This document shows positions 1 through 8,511 of a stretch of DNA of 35,149 nucleotides, one piece after another. The notes below the pieces were generated by a model. That model made no database searches. It was not told where the DNA came from and saw only the letters and a list, made by a program, of their open reading frames with translations. Position numbers and translations under genes: made by a program. Where the stretch lies: the NCBI GenBank assembly GCA_023254355.1, contig JALRLR010000005.1, positions 1 through 35,149 of the forward strand, in the 5' to 3' direction. Source of the DNA: Candidatus Poseidonia sp. (lineage in GTDB: Archaea > Thermoplasmatota > Poseidoniia > Poseidoniales > Poseidoniaceae). Position 1 is the stretch's first letter. Every line of letters starts with the position of its first letter.

Positions 1-264
1 CAGGACGGACCACGCTTGAACCTCCTCCTCGCTCAACGCAAAAGCGACGTCCTCGAGCCGGATGAGCGTGTTCTCAACCTCAACGTCCAGGAGGCTTGGG
101 AGGGTGGACCTGACGACTTTGGCGTGGGTCTCCCCCGCTTTGAGGATAAAGGAGGTCGACACGCCGCCAAGGACACAAATCGCTTCGAGGAACACCTCTC
201 GTATGCTGTCGATGTCGGCTTGGCACACTTGGTTTAGAGTGTTCAAAACCACATCGCTTTTCAT
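1..264 (-). CDS. Hypothetical protein, partial (runs off the window start)
   Basis: Reverse-strand reading from ATG at 264 is open to position 1: MKSDVVLNTLNQVCQADIDSIREVFLEAICVLGGVSTSFILKAGETHAKVVRSTLPSLLDVEVENTLIRLEDVAFALSEEEVQAWSVL...; no family recognised. Confidence 0.6.
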   Translation of the reverse strand, partial: MKSDVVLNTLNQVCQADIDSIREVFLEAICVLGGVSTSFILKAGETHAKVVRSTLPSLLDVEVENTLIRLEDVAFALSEEEVQAWSVL

Positions 265-347
265 AACTCATAGGGCTGGTTGTTCATACATAAAACATTG
301 TTCAAACTGCGGCGCAAGAAGCCTCGCAGCCCCTTATTTTTCAGCAA

Positions 348-926
348 TCATTCCTCGTCCAGGAGAACAACGCGGTCGCCGTCCATTTCGAGGCGAACGA
401 GCGATTGAATCCTGATGTGGGGATATTTCGTTTGAAGGCGCTTCAATCCGCCGCCCTTCTCGACCACGGCGATGATATCGGTGACCTCGGCTTTGGCTCG
501 ACGAACGCCTTCAATCACGGCCTCGAGCGTGCCTCCGGTGGACAGCACGTCGTCGAGAATGGCAATGCGCTCTCCTTGCTTCAGGTTGTTGAGGTACATG
601 GCCCCCTTCGAGTAGCCCGTTGATTGGTCGATTTCGACCTCGCCCTCGAGCCCGTAGGCGCGTTTGCGTGCAATCACCAACGGGATGCCGGTGGCCATGC
701 TCAGCGGTGCGGTGAGCGGGAGGCCCATGGCTTCGATGCCCAACAGAAGATCCACGTCCTCCCAATTCACACGGTCAACGACCAACTCGGTGATGGCGGT
801 GAGCACATCCGGATGCATGCGAGGCACCCCGTCGGTGATGGGGTGAATGAAGTACGGATAGTCACCCTTCCAAATCACCGGGGCGGCTTGGAGGCTCTCC
901 CGAAGTTGTTCCATGGCGTCGGCCAT
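348..926 (-). CDS. Purine/hypoxanthine (adenine-type) phosphoribosyltransferase-like protein
   Basis: 192 aa; PRPP-binding motif AILDDVLSTGGT; N-terminal layout typical of archaeal HGPRTase/APRT-like proteins. Confidence 0.88.
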   Translation of the reverse strand: MADAMEQLRESLQAAPVIWKGDYPYFIHPITDGVPRMHPDVLTAITELVVDRVNWEDVDLLLGIEAMGLPLTAPLSMATGIPLVIARKRAYGLEGEVEIDQSTGYSKGAMYLNNLKQGERIAILDDVLSTGGTLEAVIEGVRRAKAEVTDIIAVVEKGGGLKRLQTKYPHIRIQSLVRLEMDGDRVVLLDEE

Positions 927-991
927 GGGGAGGGGTTTCGTTGTGAGTTAATCATCCTTGAGGAGTCGCTCGTCTCAAGGGAGCCATCCCA

Positions 992-1417
992 TCAAAGTTC
1001 GGCGAGGTACTCGACGTACTCGTCGTGCTCCATGAGGTTCTCCAACAACTGCTTGTCGTCGGGGTTGAACTGCAACTCGTGGGGCTCCAAGAGAATGATC
1101 CAGCCGTCGTTGTAGGCGGAGTCGTTGACCAGGTCGGGGTTGATTTCGACTTCGCCGTTCACGTCCGAAATAACGCCGGAGAAGGGAGAGGTCAACGACA
1201 CTTTTTCGTCGGCACTCCAAAGCGAGAAGAGGCTGCCTCCTTCGTCCACTTCAGTTTCGGCTTGAGGAAGAATGACACGGAGGATATCTCCGATTTCGAC
1301 GCGCATGAACTCGCTCACGCCGATCATCAATTTCTGTTCTTTTTGTTGAAACCACAAGTGGTCCATGGAGTACTTGCGATCTTGGGCAATCACGAATTCA
1401 ACGATTTCGTCATCCAT
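992..1417 (-). CDS. Glycine cleavage system H-like (lipoyl-domain) protein, atypical at the lipoyl site
   Basis: 141 aa; GcvH-like features MIGVSEFMRVEIGDILRVILP, SPFSGVISDVNGEVEINPDLVNDSAYNDGWIILLEP; canonical ESVKA replaced by WSADEK. Confidence 0.8.
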   Translation of the reverse strand: MDDEIVEFVIAQDRKYSMDHLWFQQKEQKLMIGVSEFMRVEIGDILRVILPQAETEVDEGGSLFSLWSADEKVSLTSPFSGVISDVNGEVEINPDLVNDSAYNDGWIILLEPHELQFNPDDKQLLENLMEHDEYVEYLAEL

Positions 1418-1535
1418 AGGGTTCCCTCGATATCGCGGCTTCCACAGGTGGTATATGAAGACTGAGGAAAAAAGTGTTTTTCGAAGCCAACCAACGAGTT
1501 AAGAAACTCCGCTCGCTGGGAGCGACGGGGAGCGC

Positions 1536-2705
1536 ATGAACTTTGGCGAAACCGATGAACAGCAAATGATTCGAGAACTGGTGAGGGACTTTGCTGAGTC
1601 CGTTTTGGCACCCACCGTGGAGCACCGAGACCAAAACCAGATTCCTCCTTCAGATGAATGGCAAGCTTTCCTTGAATACGGCCTTCACGGCATCACCATT
1701 CCCGAAGCCTACGGCGGTTCGCCCATTGACGATGTCTCCGAAGCCATCATCATTGAGGAGTTGGCGCGAGTTGACCCCTCGTTTGCGGTCATGTATTGCG
1801 TCCACGTGGGCCTGTGTTCCATGACCATCGCTCTGCACGGCGATGAACACCAAAAGCAAACCTACCTCCCTCGGCTTGCAGCCGGCGAAGTGGGTGCTTA
1901 CTCACTCTCGGAGGCAGGGGCTGGAACCGACGCCGCCGCCATGGTCTGCAAAGCCAAACTCTCTGACGACGGCAAGCACTACCTCCTGAACGGAGAGAAG
2001 ATGTGGGTCACCAACGGGGCCCAAGCCAACATCTTGGTCCTTTTTGCCAAGGACGTTGACCACCCCGACTACGGGACAAAGAAGCACGGCGGAACCACCG
2101 CCTTTATTGTGGACGCCGATTTTGAAGGGTTCTCAGTGGGTAAAAAGGAAGACAAATTGGGCATCCGTTCATCCGACACCTGCACGCTTGTCCTTAACGA
2201 TTGCAAGGTTCCGGTTGAGAACGTCATCAAAGGCGTCGGCAACGGGTTCCCCATCGCCATGAACGCGCTTGACAACTCCCGAATCGGCATTGCTGCCCAA
2301 GCCCTTGGCATCGCTCAGGGGGCATACGAGTCGGCTCTGAAGTATGCCCACGAGCGAGAAGCCTTCGGCAAACCCATTGCGCACCATCAGATGATCATGG
2401 CTTACCTCGCCGACATGGCCACACAAATTGAAGCAGCTCGAATGCTGGTTTACAAAGCCGCTTGGACCAAGGAGCAGCACTATCACGCTGATGGCCCTCG
2501 TCACTCAAAGGAAGCGAGCATGGCCAAATTGTTTGCCGGTGATACGGCCATGTGGGTTTCGGAGCGCGCCATTCAGGTGCTCGGAGGTTATGGATACACC
2601 AAGGAGTTCCCCGTTGAGCGTTTCTTCAGAGACGCCAAAATCACGCAAATCTACGAAGGCACGCAGGAAGTGCAACGGATTGTCATCGCTCGAGCGTTGA
2701 AGTGA
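1536..2705 (+). CDS. Acyl-CoA dehydrogenase
   Basis: 389 aa; ACAD signatures (AYSLSEAGAGTDAAAM, WVTNGAQANILVLFAK, QVLGGYGYTKEFPVERFFRDAKITQIYEGTQEVQRIVIARAL). Confidence 0.95.
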   Translation: MNFGETDEQQMIRELVRDFAESVLAPTVEHRDQNQIPPSDEWQAFLEYGLHGITIPEAYGGSPIDDVSEAIIIEELARVDPSFAVMYCVHVGLCSMTIALHGDEHQKQTYLPRLAAGEVGAYSLSEAGAGTDAAAMVCKAKLSDDGKHYLLNGEKMWVTNGAQANILVLFAKDVDHPDYGTKKHGGTTAFIVDADFEGFSVGKKEDKLGIRSSDTCTLVLNDCKVPVENVIKGVGNGFPIAMNALDNSRIGIAAQALGIAQGAYESALKYAHEREAFGKPIAHHQMIMAYLADMATQIEAARMLVYKAAWTKEQHYHADGPRHSKEASMAKLFAGDTAMWVSERAIQVLGGYGYTKEFPVERFFRDAKITQIYEGTQEVQRIVIARALK

Positions 2706-3776
2706 TCAGCCTTCCCTGCAAATCAGATGGCGCAATGCCATTGACCAGGCGTGAGGGACCACCGTGACATCCAGATGTTCGCCTTTCGCAAAGGTTCGCT
2801 CGTCGCTTTGCATCATCAATTCGAACCGTTCGCCGTTCTCGTGTACACAGGTGAGTGTGGTCCCGTTACGAAACGCCCCTTCTCCCAACAGCGTACGTTC
2901 ACTGGAGAGCACCGTGAAGCGGACACGGTGCGCCTGCGAAGCGGCAATGATTTGCTCCGTATCGCTTCGCAGCCGGGCGGTGTGAAGGCGTTCAAGCAAG
3001 GACGAAAAGTCGCCCACGACGGTGGTCTCGACCGGCTCACCTTGAACCGGTTCAACGGTGTCTTCAACGAGAGAAGAATCCTCAGCAGGTAATGGCTCTT
3101 CTTCGAGGACGGGACGAGGATGGACGGTGAACGTCGTCGAATCGAGTCGAACGCCAAGATGGAGAAGGTCCACGGTGAACTCGCCGATTTCATCGGATTC
3201 CAAAACGAATTCGTCAAAGGTTGGGTCGTCCATCTCATCCCGTTTCGTTTCGAACGATTCGGTTGCACCCGTGGAGCGGTTGGTGACCGCCAATCCGTAG
3301 GAATCAACGGGTTCGTTGAAGGAAACGGTGATGTTCACGGCATCGTTGACGTGGACCTGTTCGTTGTCCAAGAGCAAGGAGCCCGTCACGATGATGGGGG
3401 TCACGAACAATTCTTCGGGAATTTCGAGGCCACTGGCAGCAAGAAACGCCATCCAATCAGCGACGGGAATGCCCGTGCTCGGGTCCGCATTGACAAACGA
3501 GAACACCACTTCGACGACCCATTCAGGGGGTTTTTCACCCGTCATTTGTCCAAGCAGGCTCGCAAATTCATCGCCCGAGATTGTTCCATCCTTGTCAACG
3601 TCGAGATCTTGGGTCAATTTGACAGGGGACATGGCGGAACTCTTGAGCCAATTCTGGAAGTTAGCGTACAGGAGTTTCGCCATTCCGTTGCTTTGACTGA
3701 TGGATTGAATGCGGCTCTGAACGGTCGCCACGTTGCTTGTAAATTCATCTTTTTGAGGCAAGATGATGGCTGCCAT
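2706..3776 (-). CDS. EF-hand domain protein with additional predicted beta-rich domains; function unknown
   Basis: 356 aa; canonical EF-hand loop DVDKDGTISGDE, followed by a degenerate second loop (FVNADPSTGIPVADWMAFL), then an Ig-like stretch and an unassigned C-terminal region; no obvious signal peptide. Confidence 0.8.
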   Translation of the reverse strand: MAAIILPQKDEFTSNVATVQSRIQSISQSNGMAKLLYANFQNWLKSSAMSPVKLTQDLDVDKDGTISGDEFASLLGQMTGEKPPEWVVEVVFSFVNADPSTGIPVADWMAFLAASGLEIPEELFVTPIIVTGSLLLDNEQVHVNDAVNITVSFNEPVDSYGLAVTNRSTGATESFETKRDEMDDPTFDEFVLESDEIGEFTVDLLHLGVRLDSTTFTVHPRPVLEEEPLPAEDSSLVEDTVEPVQGEPVETTVVGDFSSLLERLHTARLRSDTEQIIAASQAHRVRFTVLSSERTLLGEGAFRNGTTLTCVHENGERFELMMQSDERTFAKGEHLDVTVVPHAWSMALRHLICREG

Positions 3777-3817
3777 GGTACCCCCATGACCTCTTTCGTC
3801 ATGAAGATGATGCCGAC

Positions 3818-5173
3818 TTACGGGAACGAAAGTTGGGGCCAGGACCGATGATCGCCGTGTTCGTAAGGCAGTCGACTCAGAAGTTGTTCCATTTCCGCCA
3901 GCGTGGTGAGGTCGCGTTCAACCTGGAGACGATGAAGCCATTCTTTGAGTCGCCCCAAACGCATCCCTTGGTCCAACCCAGCTCGCTGCATCAACCAGTG
4001 TCCGTCCACCAAACTGGTCAGCGGGCTGGCTCGCTGAGGCAGGCCTTGCCAAGCCTCAAGCACCTGATTCAGTGGATGCTCAGAGGGATGGCCGACCTTC
4101 ACGCCATGCTCGTGAAGGACGGTACGCACCGCGAGATGGGCATCGGCTTCCGCCCCAAGGACATGGGCAAAGACCCTCAAGGCTCCGATGTTTGGTTGAG
4201 GAAGGTGTTGGAGGTGTTCGTGAAATCGGGCTGCTTGGCGTTGAATCTCCCTTGACGTTCGAAGATGGTTCATGGCTTGAAGCAACGCTTTCGTGGGATG
4301 GTTCACGGTGGCCATGGCCAATCGCTGCGGGGCTTCCAAGTCGTCAAGTTCTGGACGGTCCATGGCGGCCAGGATGTTTTCGTGAATGGGCAATTCGGGA
4401 TTGAAAATCGTACTCAATACACCGTCGTTTTGCATCAAACGAAGCAACGAACCGCAACCGGGGAGTTCCAAAATTTTCTGAAGCTCCATCCAGTGACGTT
4501 CCACGGAAACCAATCGCAACCGTTCTCGCTGCTGGCGAACGGCCAACTGCAACCGGGGGTCCATCGTCCACAACGGCCCATCATCGAGTCGAAGAAAGCG
4601 ATAGGCCCGGAGGATACGAAGGGCGTCCTCTTCGCAGCGCTGCATGGCTTCACCCACGGCTCGAAGGCTTCGAGTTTGCAAATCATGTTGGCCTTGAAAC
4701 GGGTCATGGACCGTTTGGCGGGCAGCATCAATGGCCATGCTGTTGATGGTGAAATCCCGTCGGCTCAAATCTTCGAGCAACGAATGGCCCCATTCGACGT
4801 GTTCAGGGCGTCGCCCGTCTCGATACACGGATTCGGTCCGAAGGGTGGTGACTTCGTAGAGTGCGCCGTCGCCCTTGAGCGTCACGGTGCCGAAGGCAGA
4901 ACCGGTGTCGATCGCTTGGCCTTCAAACAGGGCCAGCGTTACTTCCGGCGGGCAAGTCGTCGCCAAATCGATGTCCGTTGAACGTCGCTGAAGCAGAGCG
5001 TCTCGAACACTCCCGCCGACAATCCAAACGCCGTGACCGTGGTCAGCAAACCGGTTGAGCGCCTCAATGAGGTCTGAAGGGAGGCGGTCCAACCACAGGG
5101 CCACATGGGGTGGAACTGGATGCCCGTCTACATCGGCCTCGAGGCCTGGTCGAAGCGATGCGTTCCCCTCCAT
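3818..5173 (-). CDS. Class II tRNA nucleotidyltransferase / poly(A) polymerase family protein (CCA-adding type)
   Basis: Motifs GVWIVGGSVRDALLQRRSTDIDLATTCPPEV, SRRDFTINSMAID, DPFQGQHDLQTRSLRAVGEAMQRCEEDALRILRAYRFLRL. ORF is open to 5425; ATG at 5173 or 5218 is likelier as start because SerK-like gene begins at 5246 on the other strand. Confidence 0.9.
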   Translation of the reverse strand: MEGNASLRPGLEADVDGHPVPPHVALWLDRLPSDLIEALNRFADHGHGVWIVGGSVRDALLQRRSTDIDLATTCPPEVTLALFEGQAIDTGSAFGTVTLKGDGALYEVTTLRTESVYRDGRRPEHVEWGHSLLEDLSRRDFTINSMAIDAARQTVHDPFQGQHDLQTRSLRAVGEAMQRCEEDALRILRAYRFLRLDDGPLWTMDPRLQLAVRQQRERLRLVSVERHWMELQKILELPGCGSLLRLMQNDGVLSTIFNPELPIHENILAAMDRPELDDLEAPQRLAMATVNHPTKALLQAMNHLRTSREIQRQAARFHEHLQHLPQPNIGALRVFAHVLGAEADAHLAVRTVLHEHGVKVGHPSEHPLNQVLEAWQGLPQRASPLTSLVDGHWLMQRAGLDQGMRLGRLKEWLHRLQVERDLTTLAEMEQLLSRLPYEHGDHRSWPQLSFP

Positions 5174-5245
5174 GGCTTCGCCTCTTATTGGATGGCGGGG
5201 CGTGATGTGAAAAAGCATTATGGGACAACGGAGCCTCGCCGAGGC

Positions 5246-5689
5246 ATGGAGTGGACGGAGGAAGATATCGTCCTCGTCCCGCTCGAGTGGCTCAAACCTC
5301 ACGAGGAGGTCAAGGAACGCAATCGAGACAAATTGCTCGAGATGACCAAGCGTTGGGGGGGCTACACCAAACCCCTGATCGTGGACAAGCACACCGGGGC
5401 CATTCTCGACGGTCATCATCGGCACTCCGTTGGTCAGTTGCTCGGACTCAAGCGAGTGCCGGCCATTTGCATCGATTACCTACGCGATGACGATGTACAG
5501 GTCGATGTTTGGCCCGGCTGCGGGTTGGACACCATCAGCAAGCAAGCGGTCATCGACATGAGCTTGTCCGAGGGCGTGTTCCCGCCCAAGACGAGTCGAC
5601 ACACCATCGCCGACCACACCCCACCCATCTTCATTCCACTTGAACGGCTTCTTGTGTTGCCTTCGCTCAACGGTCCTGACGCGACGTGA
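5246..5689 (+). CDS. ParB-like fold protein resembling archaeal ADP-dependent free serine kinase (SerK)
   Basis: MEWTEEDIVLVPLEWLKPHEEVKERN...KPLIVDKHTGAILDGHHRHSVGQLLGLKRVPAICIDY...FPPKTSRHTI; DGHHR and PPKT.RH motifs are typical of the SerK family. ORF extends upstream to 5105, but ATG 5246 fits the family N-terminus. Confidence 0.75.
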   Translation: MEWTEEDIVLVPLEWLKPHEEVKERNRDKLLEMTKRWGGYTKPLIVDKHTGAILDGHHRHSVGQLLGLKRVPAICIDYLRDDDVQVDVWPGCGLDTISKQAVIDMSLSEGVFPPKTSRHTIADHTPPIFIPLERLLVLPSLNGPDAT

Positions 5690-7481
5690 TCCATTCCGTC
5701 CACCGTTCGTTCCCTTTTCCACTCAGGGTAACACCGTGTTGGGGGGACGTGCCGATCTCCACCTCAACGGTGTTCACGATGCCCTCATGGGCCACGTCGA
5801 GGTGCACCGTTTGTCCTGCTCTTCCGGACACCAGTTTTGACAGATGGTTTGGCGAGCGAATTCGGACGCCATCCAACGCCACCACTTCGTCGCCCACTTG
5901 GGTGAAACGGCGCCACGGCGAACCGGCCTGGTAGCCGGCCACCACCGTCCTGCCGTTGGCATCTTTGAGGTGTACGCCAAGCCAGCCTTTCCCTTCCTCG
6001 TCGGAGGCGTGAGGGGCCAGTTTAAGGCGGAAATACGACAGGGCTTTCTTGATGTTGGGCAAGGCGCGTCGTTTGACCAATCGGTCGAGGAACGGTCCCA
6101 TGCCTTCTCCTCCGGGGCACGATTTGAGCGTTGAACGGATGTCGCGATAATCCACGCCATGGGATTGTGCGTCCTCTGAATCCAACGAGAAGCGGCGCAC
6201 CACCTCTCGCATGAGGTCGCAAGCCCCGAAGGTTCCTTGGTTTCGGCGCCGCAATTCAACGTCCAAGCAAAGCATGGCTAATTCCCCCTCGAGGTAATAC
6301 GAAATTTGGCTTTCCCTTGTGTAGGGGCCGCTTCTATAGAGGTGAATCCAGGCATCATGGCTGGACTCTGCTAAGGATTCTCGATGCATGCCGTTGGCGG
6401 ATGTATGCCGCTTCATTTTCCGTTCGAAATCAATTCGCCAATCCTCTTCGGTCCACGCTCCCGAACGAACACACATCATGTCGCCCAGCCATGATGTCCC
6501 GCCCTCAAACCACCAGAGCAGGTCGGTGTGCGTCTCTGATTGCAAATCATAGTCAAGGAAGGCTTTGGGTCGCAAGCGTTTGACGTTCCACTGGTGGAGG
6601 TACTCGTGGGAGAACAAACTCACGAGGTCACGATACTCATCGGGATGGTTCGGAAACAGGCATTGGCGTGGCATCATGGAGGTTTGTGAATTCATGTGCT
6701 CAAGCCCACCACGCGCCGTATCGGTCAGGTGGAGGACGGTGGTGTAATCGGGCCAATCCGGGACGCCAAACAACGCATGGTGCTCTTTGATGATGCGCTC
6801 CATGTCCGCCACAAAGGCTTGCAGACGATCCTCATCGGGTGAATGGCCGCCGCTGTCCCACCACTTCAAGCGATGAACCCGGCCGTCCACCTCATGGTCG
6901 ATGGTGGGATTGGCGTTCACTTCAATGATGCTGTCCAACAAGGCGTCCCTTCCTTCGGTCGTGAACGTCCACGTACGAGCTTCGGTGTTGGGGCCGTTGG
7001 CTTGGTCGGTCAGGGTCAGTTGGGTGGCCGGCATCCAAGCCGACGGGGCCACGAGTTCGACGGTGTGCGTGCCTTGAAGTCGTTCGGTGGCGATGCCTCG
7101 CTCGGGCCAAAACCAGGTGAAGGGTGGCATCAAGTGCAGGTGGGTAGCGTCGAGGTGGTTTGAGCGAACGGTCAATTCGTTGGCGAAGAGGCTGTATTGC
7201 AAGCGAACTTCGCTGGTGTGCTTTTTCAGGCGAACCGTGATGCCGTCAACCCCAACCCGTTTCCAGTTCAAGGCGTCTCCTGTCTCGTCGCAGGCGGTGA
7301 AATCAAACATGTGTTGAATCGGTTCTCTGAGGAAATACGAACCCGGCACCCATCGTGGGAACCGGAGAACGAGGGAGGTTGAAGCGAACGGTCCTGACAG
7401 CGTTAATCCGGCCACGAGGCGGTGTTCTGGGCCATGGGTGGCGTCTGCATGGAAACGGATTCCAGACGGCGTCGTGCTCAT
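5667..7481 (-). CDS. M61-family (glycyl aminopeptidase-like) metallopeptidase with C-terminal PDZ domain
   Basis: HLMPPFTWFWPERG...; zinc motif FSHEYLHQWNVKRLRPKAF; WWFEGGTSW; PDZ-like GWLGVHLKDANGRTVVAGYQAGSPWRRFTQVGDEVVALDGVRI. ORF annotated to 7520; ATG at 7481 (MSTTPSGIRF) overlaps the upstream gene's stop. Confidence 0.9.
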   Translation of the reverse strand: MSTTPSGIRFHADATHGPEHRLVAGLTLSGPFASTSLVLRFPRWVPGSYFLREPIQHMFDFTACDETGDALNWKRVGVDGITVRLKKHTSEVRLQYSLFANELTVRSNHLDATHLHLMPPFTWFWPERGIATERLQGTHTVELVAPSAWMPATQLTLTDQANGPNTEARTWTFTTEGRDALLDSIIEVNANPTIDHEVDGRVHRLKWWDSGGHSPDEDRLQAFVADMERIIKEHHALFGVPDWPDYTTVLHLTDTARGGLEHMNSQTSMMPRQCLFPNHPDEYRDLVSLFSHEYLHQWNVKRLRPKAFLDYDLQSETHTDLLWWFEGGTSWLGDMMCVRSGAWTEEDWRIDFERKMKRHTSANGMHRESLAESSHDAWIHLYRSGPYTRESQISYYLEGELAMLCLDVELRRRNQGTFGACDLMREVVRRFSLDSEDAQSHGVDYRDIRSTLKSCPGGEGMGPFLDRLVKRRALPNIKKALSYFRLKLAPHASDEEGKGWLGVHLKDANGRTVVAGYQAGSPWRRFTQVGDEVVALDGVRIRSPNHLSKLVSGRAGQTVHLDVAHEGIVNTVEVEIGTSPQHGVTLSGKGNERWTEWITSRQDR

Positions 7482-8470
7482 GAAGAGAGTTCGGTTGCGG
7501 CGGTTGATAGGTTCTCGCACGCCCCCTTCAGCAGCGGCCCGAGTTCTCGTTCAAGCATGGCGTTGACCCGTGATTGAACCTCGGGTTCGGCGGCTCGGCC
7601 GATCAAACGCTCCAGCAACTTGCTCCGTTCGACCAAAGCGAGGTCCTCGTTTTCGATGAGCGCCCACCGAAGGTCGTCTTCGGTTCTGCCTTGACGGGCC
7701 ACCCAACGAGCAACAGGCTCAAGGATTTGGGCGCCCAACAAACATTGGACCAAGGGGTCATCGCTCGACGCAATTGATGCTCGCATGTGGTCCGATAGCC
7801 CTTTGATGTCGGTGGCGAGAAGGTGGCCTGCCAGCGTCTCTACATGTTCGGGGGCGTTGGCGGTTGCCCAAATCAGAATCCCGACAACGTTGGTTCCTGC
7901 AGCGGCGTGAGGCAACAATGCATCGACGGTGATGGGCGCTTCTCGTCGCAACACCGCTTCGAGCGCGGCTTGGCGAACCGCTTCCATCTCATCGTTGAGC
8001 CCCGCTTCAAGGGCGTTCGGAGGGAGGTGCGGGTGTTTCATGGCCATGGTTCGGACGACGGGGGAGGCGTGTCGGGCCATGGCGGGGGCAACATCGTCAT
8101 CGGGGTACGCAAGCAATGCATGGGCGCCTTTCTTTTGGACCACGGCATCCTCATCGTCGAGGGCTTGCAGCGCCAACCTTTTCCCTTCGCTACCAAGAGC
8201 AGGCAGCAGGTTTGCACCGGCACGACGGACCTCCAGATTTCCATGTTCGAGCAACGTGGACACGGCCCCTTCGCCGACGGCATGCGCCCACTGGCGATAG
8301 GCGTCCAGGGCCTTGGATACAAACCATGGGTCTTCGTCGTCCAGAAGGGATTCAAAGGCGTCCAGCGTGGCCGGATCGTCGTGTTCAAACAGGGTTCGAA
8401 CGGCACGGCGGCGCGTTCGGACATCACGATGCTTGAGTCGAGCCATCGCCCGTCCAATGTCGCTGGCCAT
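7478..8470 (-). CDS. HEAT-repeat protein
   Basis: 330 aa; repeated alpha-helical units such as RDVRTRRRAVRTLFEHDDPATLDAFESLLDDEDPWFVSKALDAYR, NLEVRRAGANLLPALG, DEDAVVQKKGAHALLAYPDDD. Confidence 0.8.
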   Translation of the reverse strand: MASDIGRAMARLKHRDVRTRRRAVRTLFEHDDPATLDAFESLLDDEDPWFVSKALDAYRQWAHAVGEGAVSTLLEHGNLEVRRAGANLLPALGSEGKRLALQALDDEDAVVQKKGAHALLAYPDDDVAPAMARHASPVVRTMAMKHPHLPPNALEAGLNDEMEAVRQAALEAVLRREAPITVDALLPHAAAGTNVVGILIWATANAPEHVETLAGHLLATDIKGLSDHMRASIASSDDPLVQCLLGAQILEPVARWVARQGRTEDDLRWALIENEDLALVERSKLLERLIGRAAEPEVQSRVNAMLERELGPLLKGACENLSTAATELSS

Positions 8471-8511
8471 GCCCGTGGCACGGCTCGGTCCCTCATAGCC
8501 TGTTGCGTTGT

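Noticed and set aside
62-415. 117-aa plus-strand ORF at the window start
   Set aside because: Crosses the 5' end of a minus-strand gene, an intergenic region and part of the phosphoribosyltransferase gene; no motif.
1510-1534. Small hairpin CGCTC-GCTGG-GAGCG and repeated GGGAGCG before the acyl-CoA dehydrogenase
   Set aside because: Short and GC-rich; expected by chance, so not reported as a regulatory feature.
3120-3851. 243-aa plus-strand ORF opposite the EF-hand gene
   Set aside because: Opposite a gene with a canonical EF-hand loop; no domain signal of its own.
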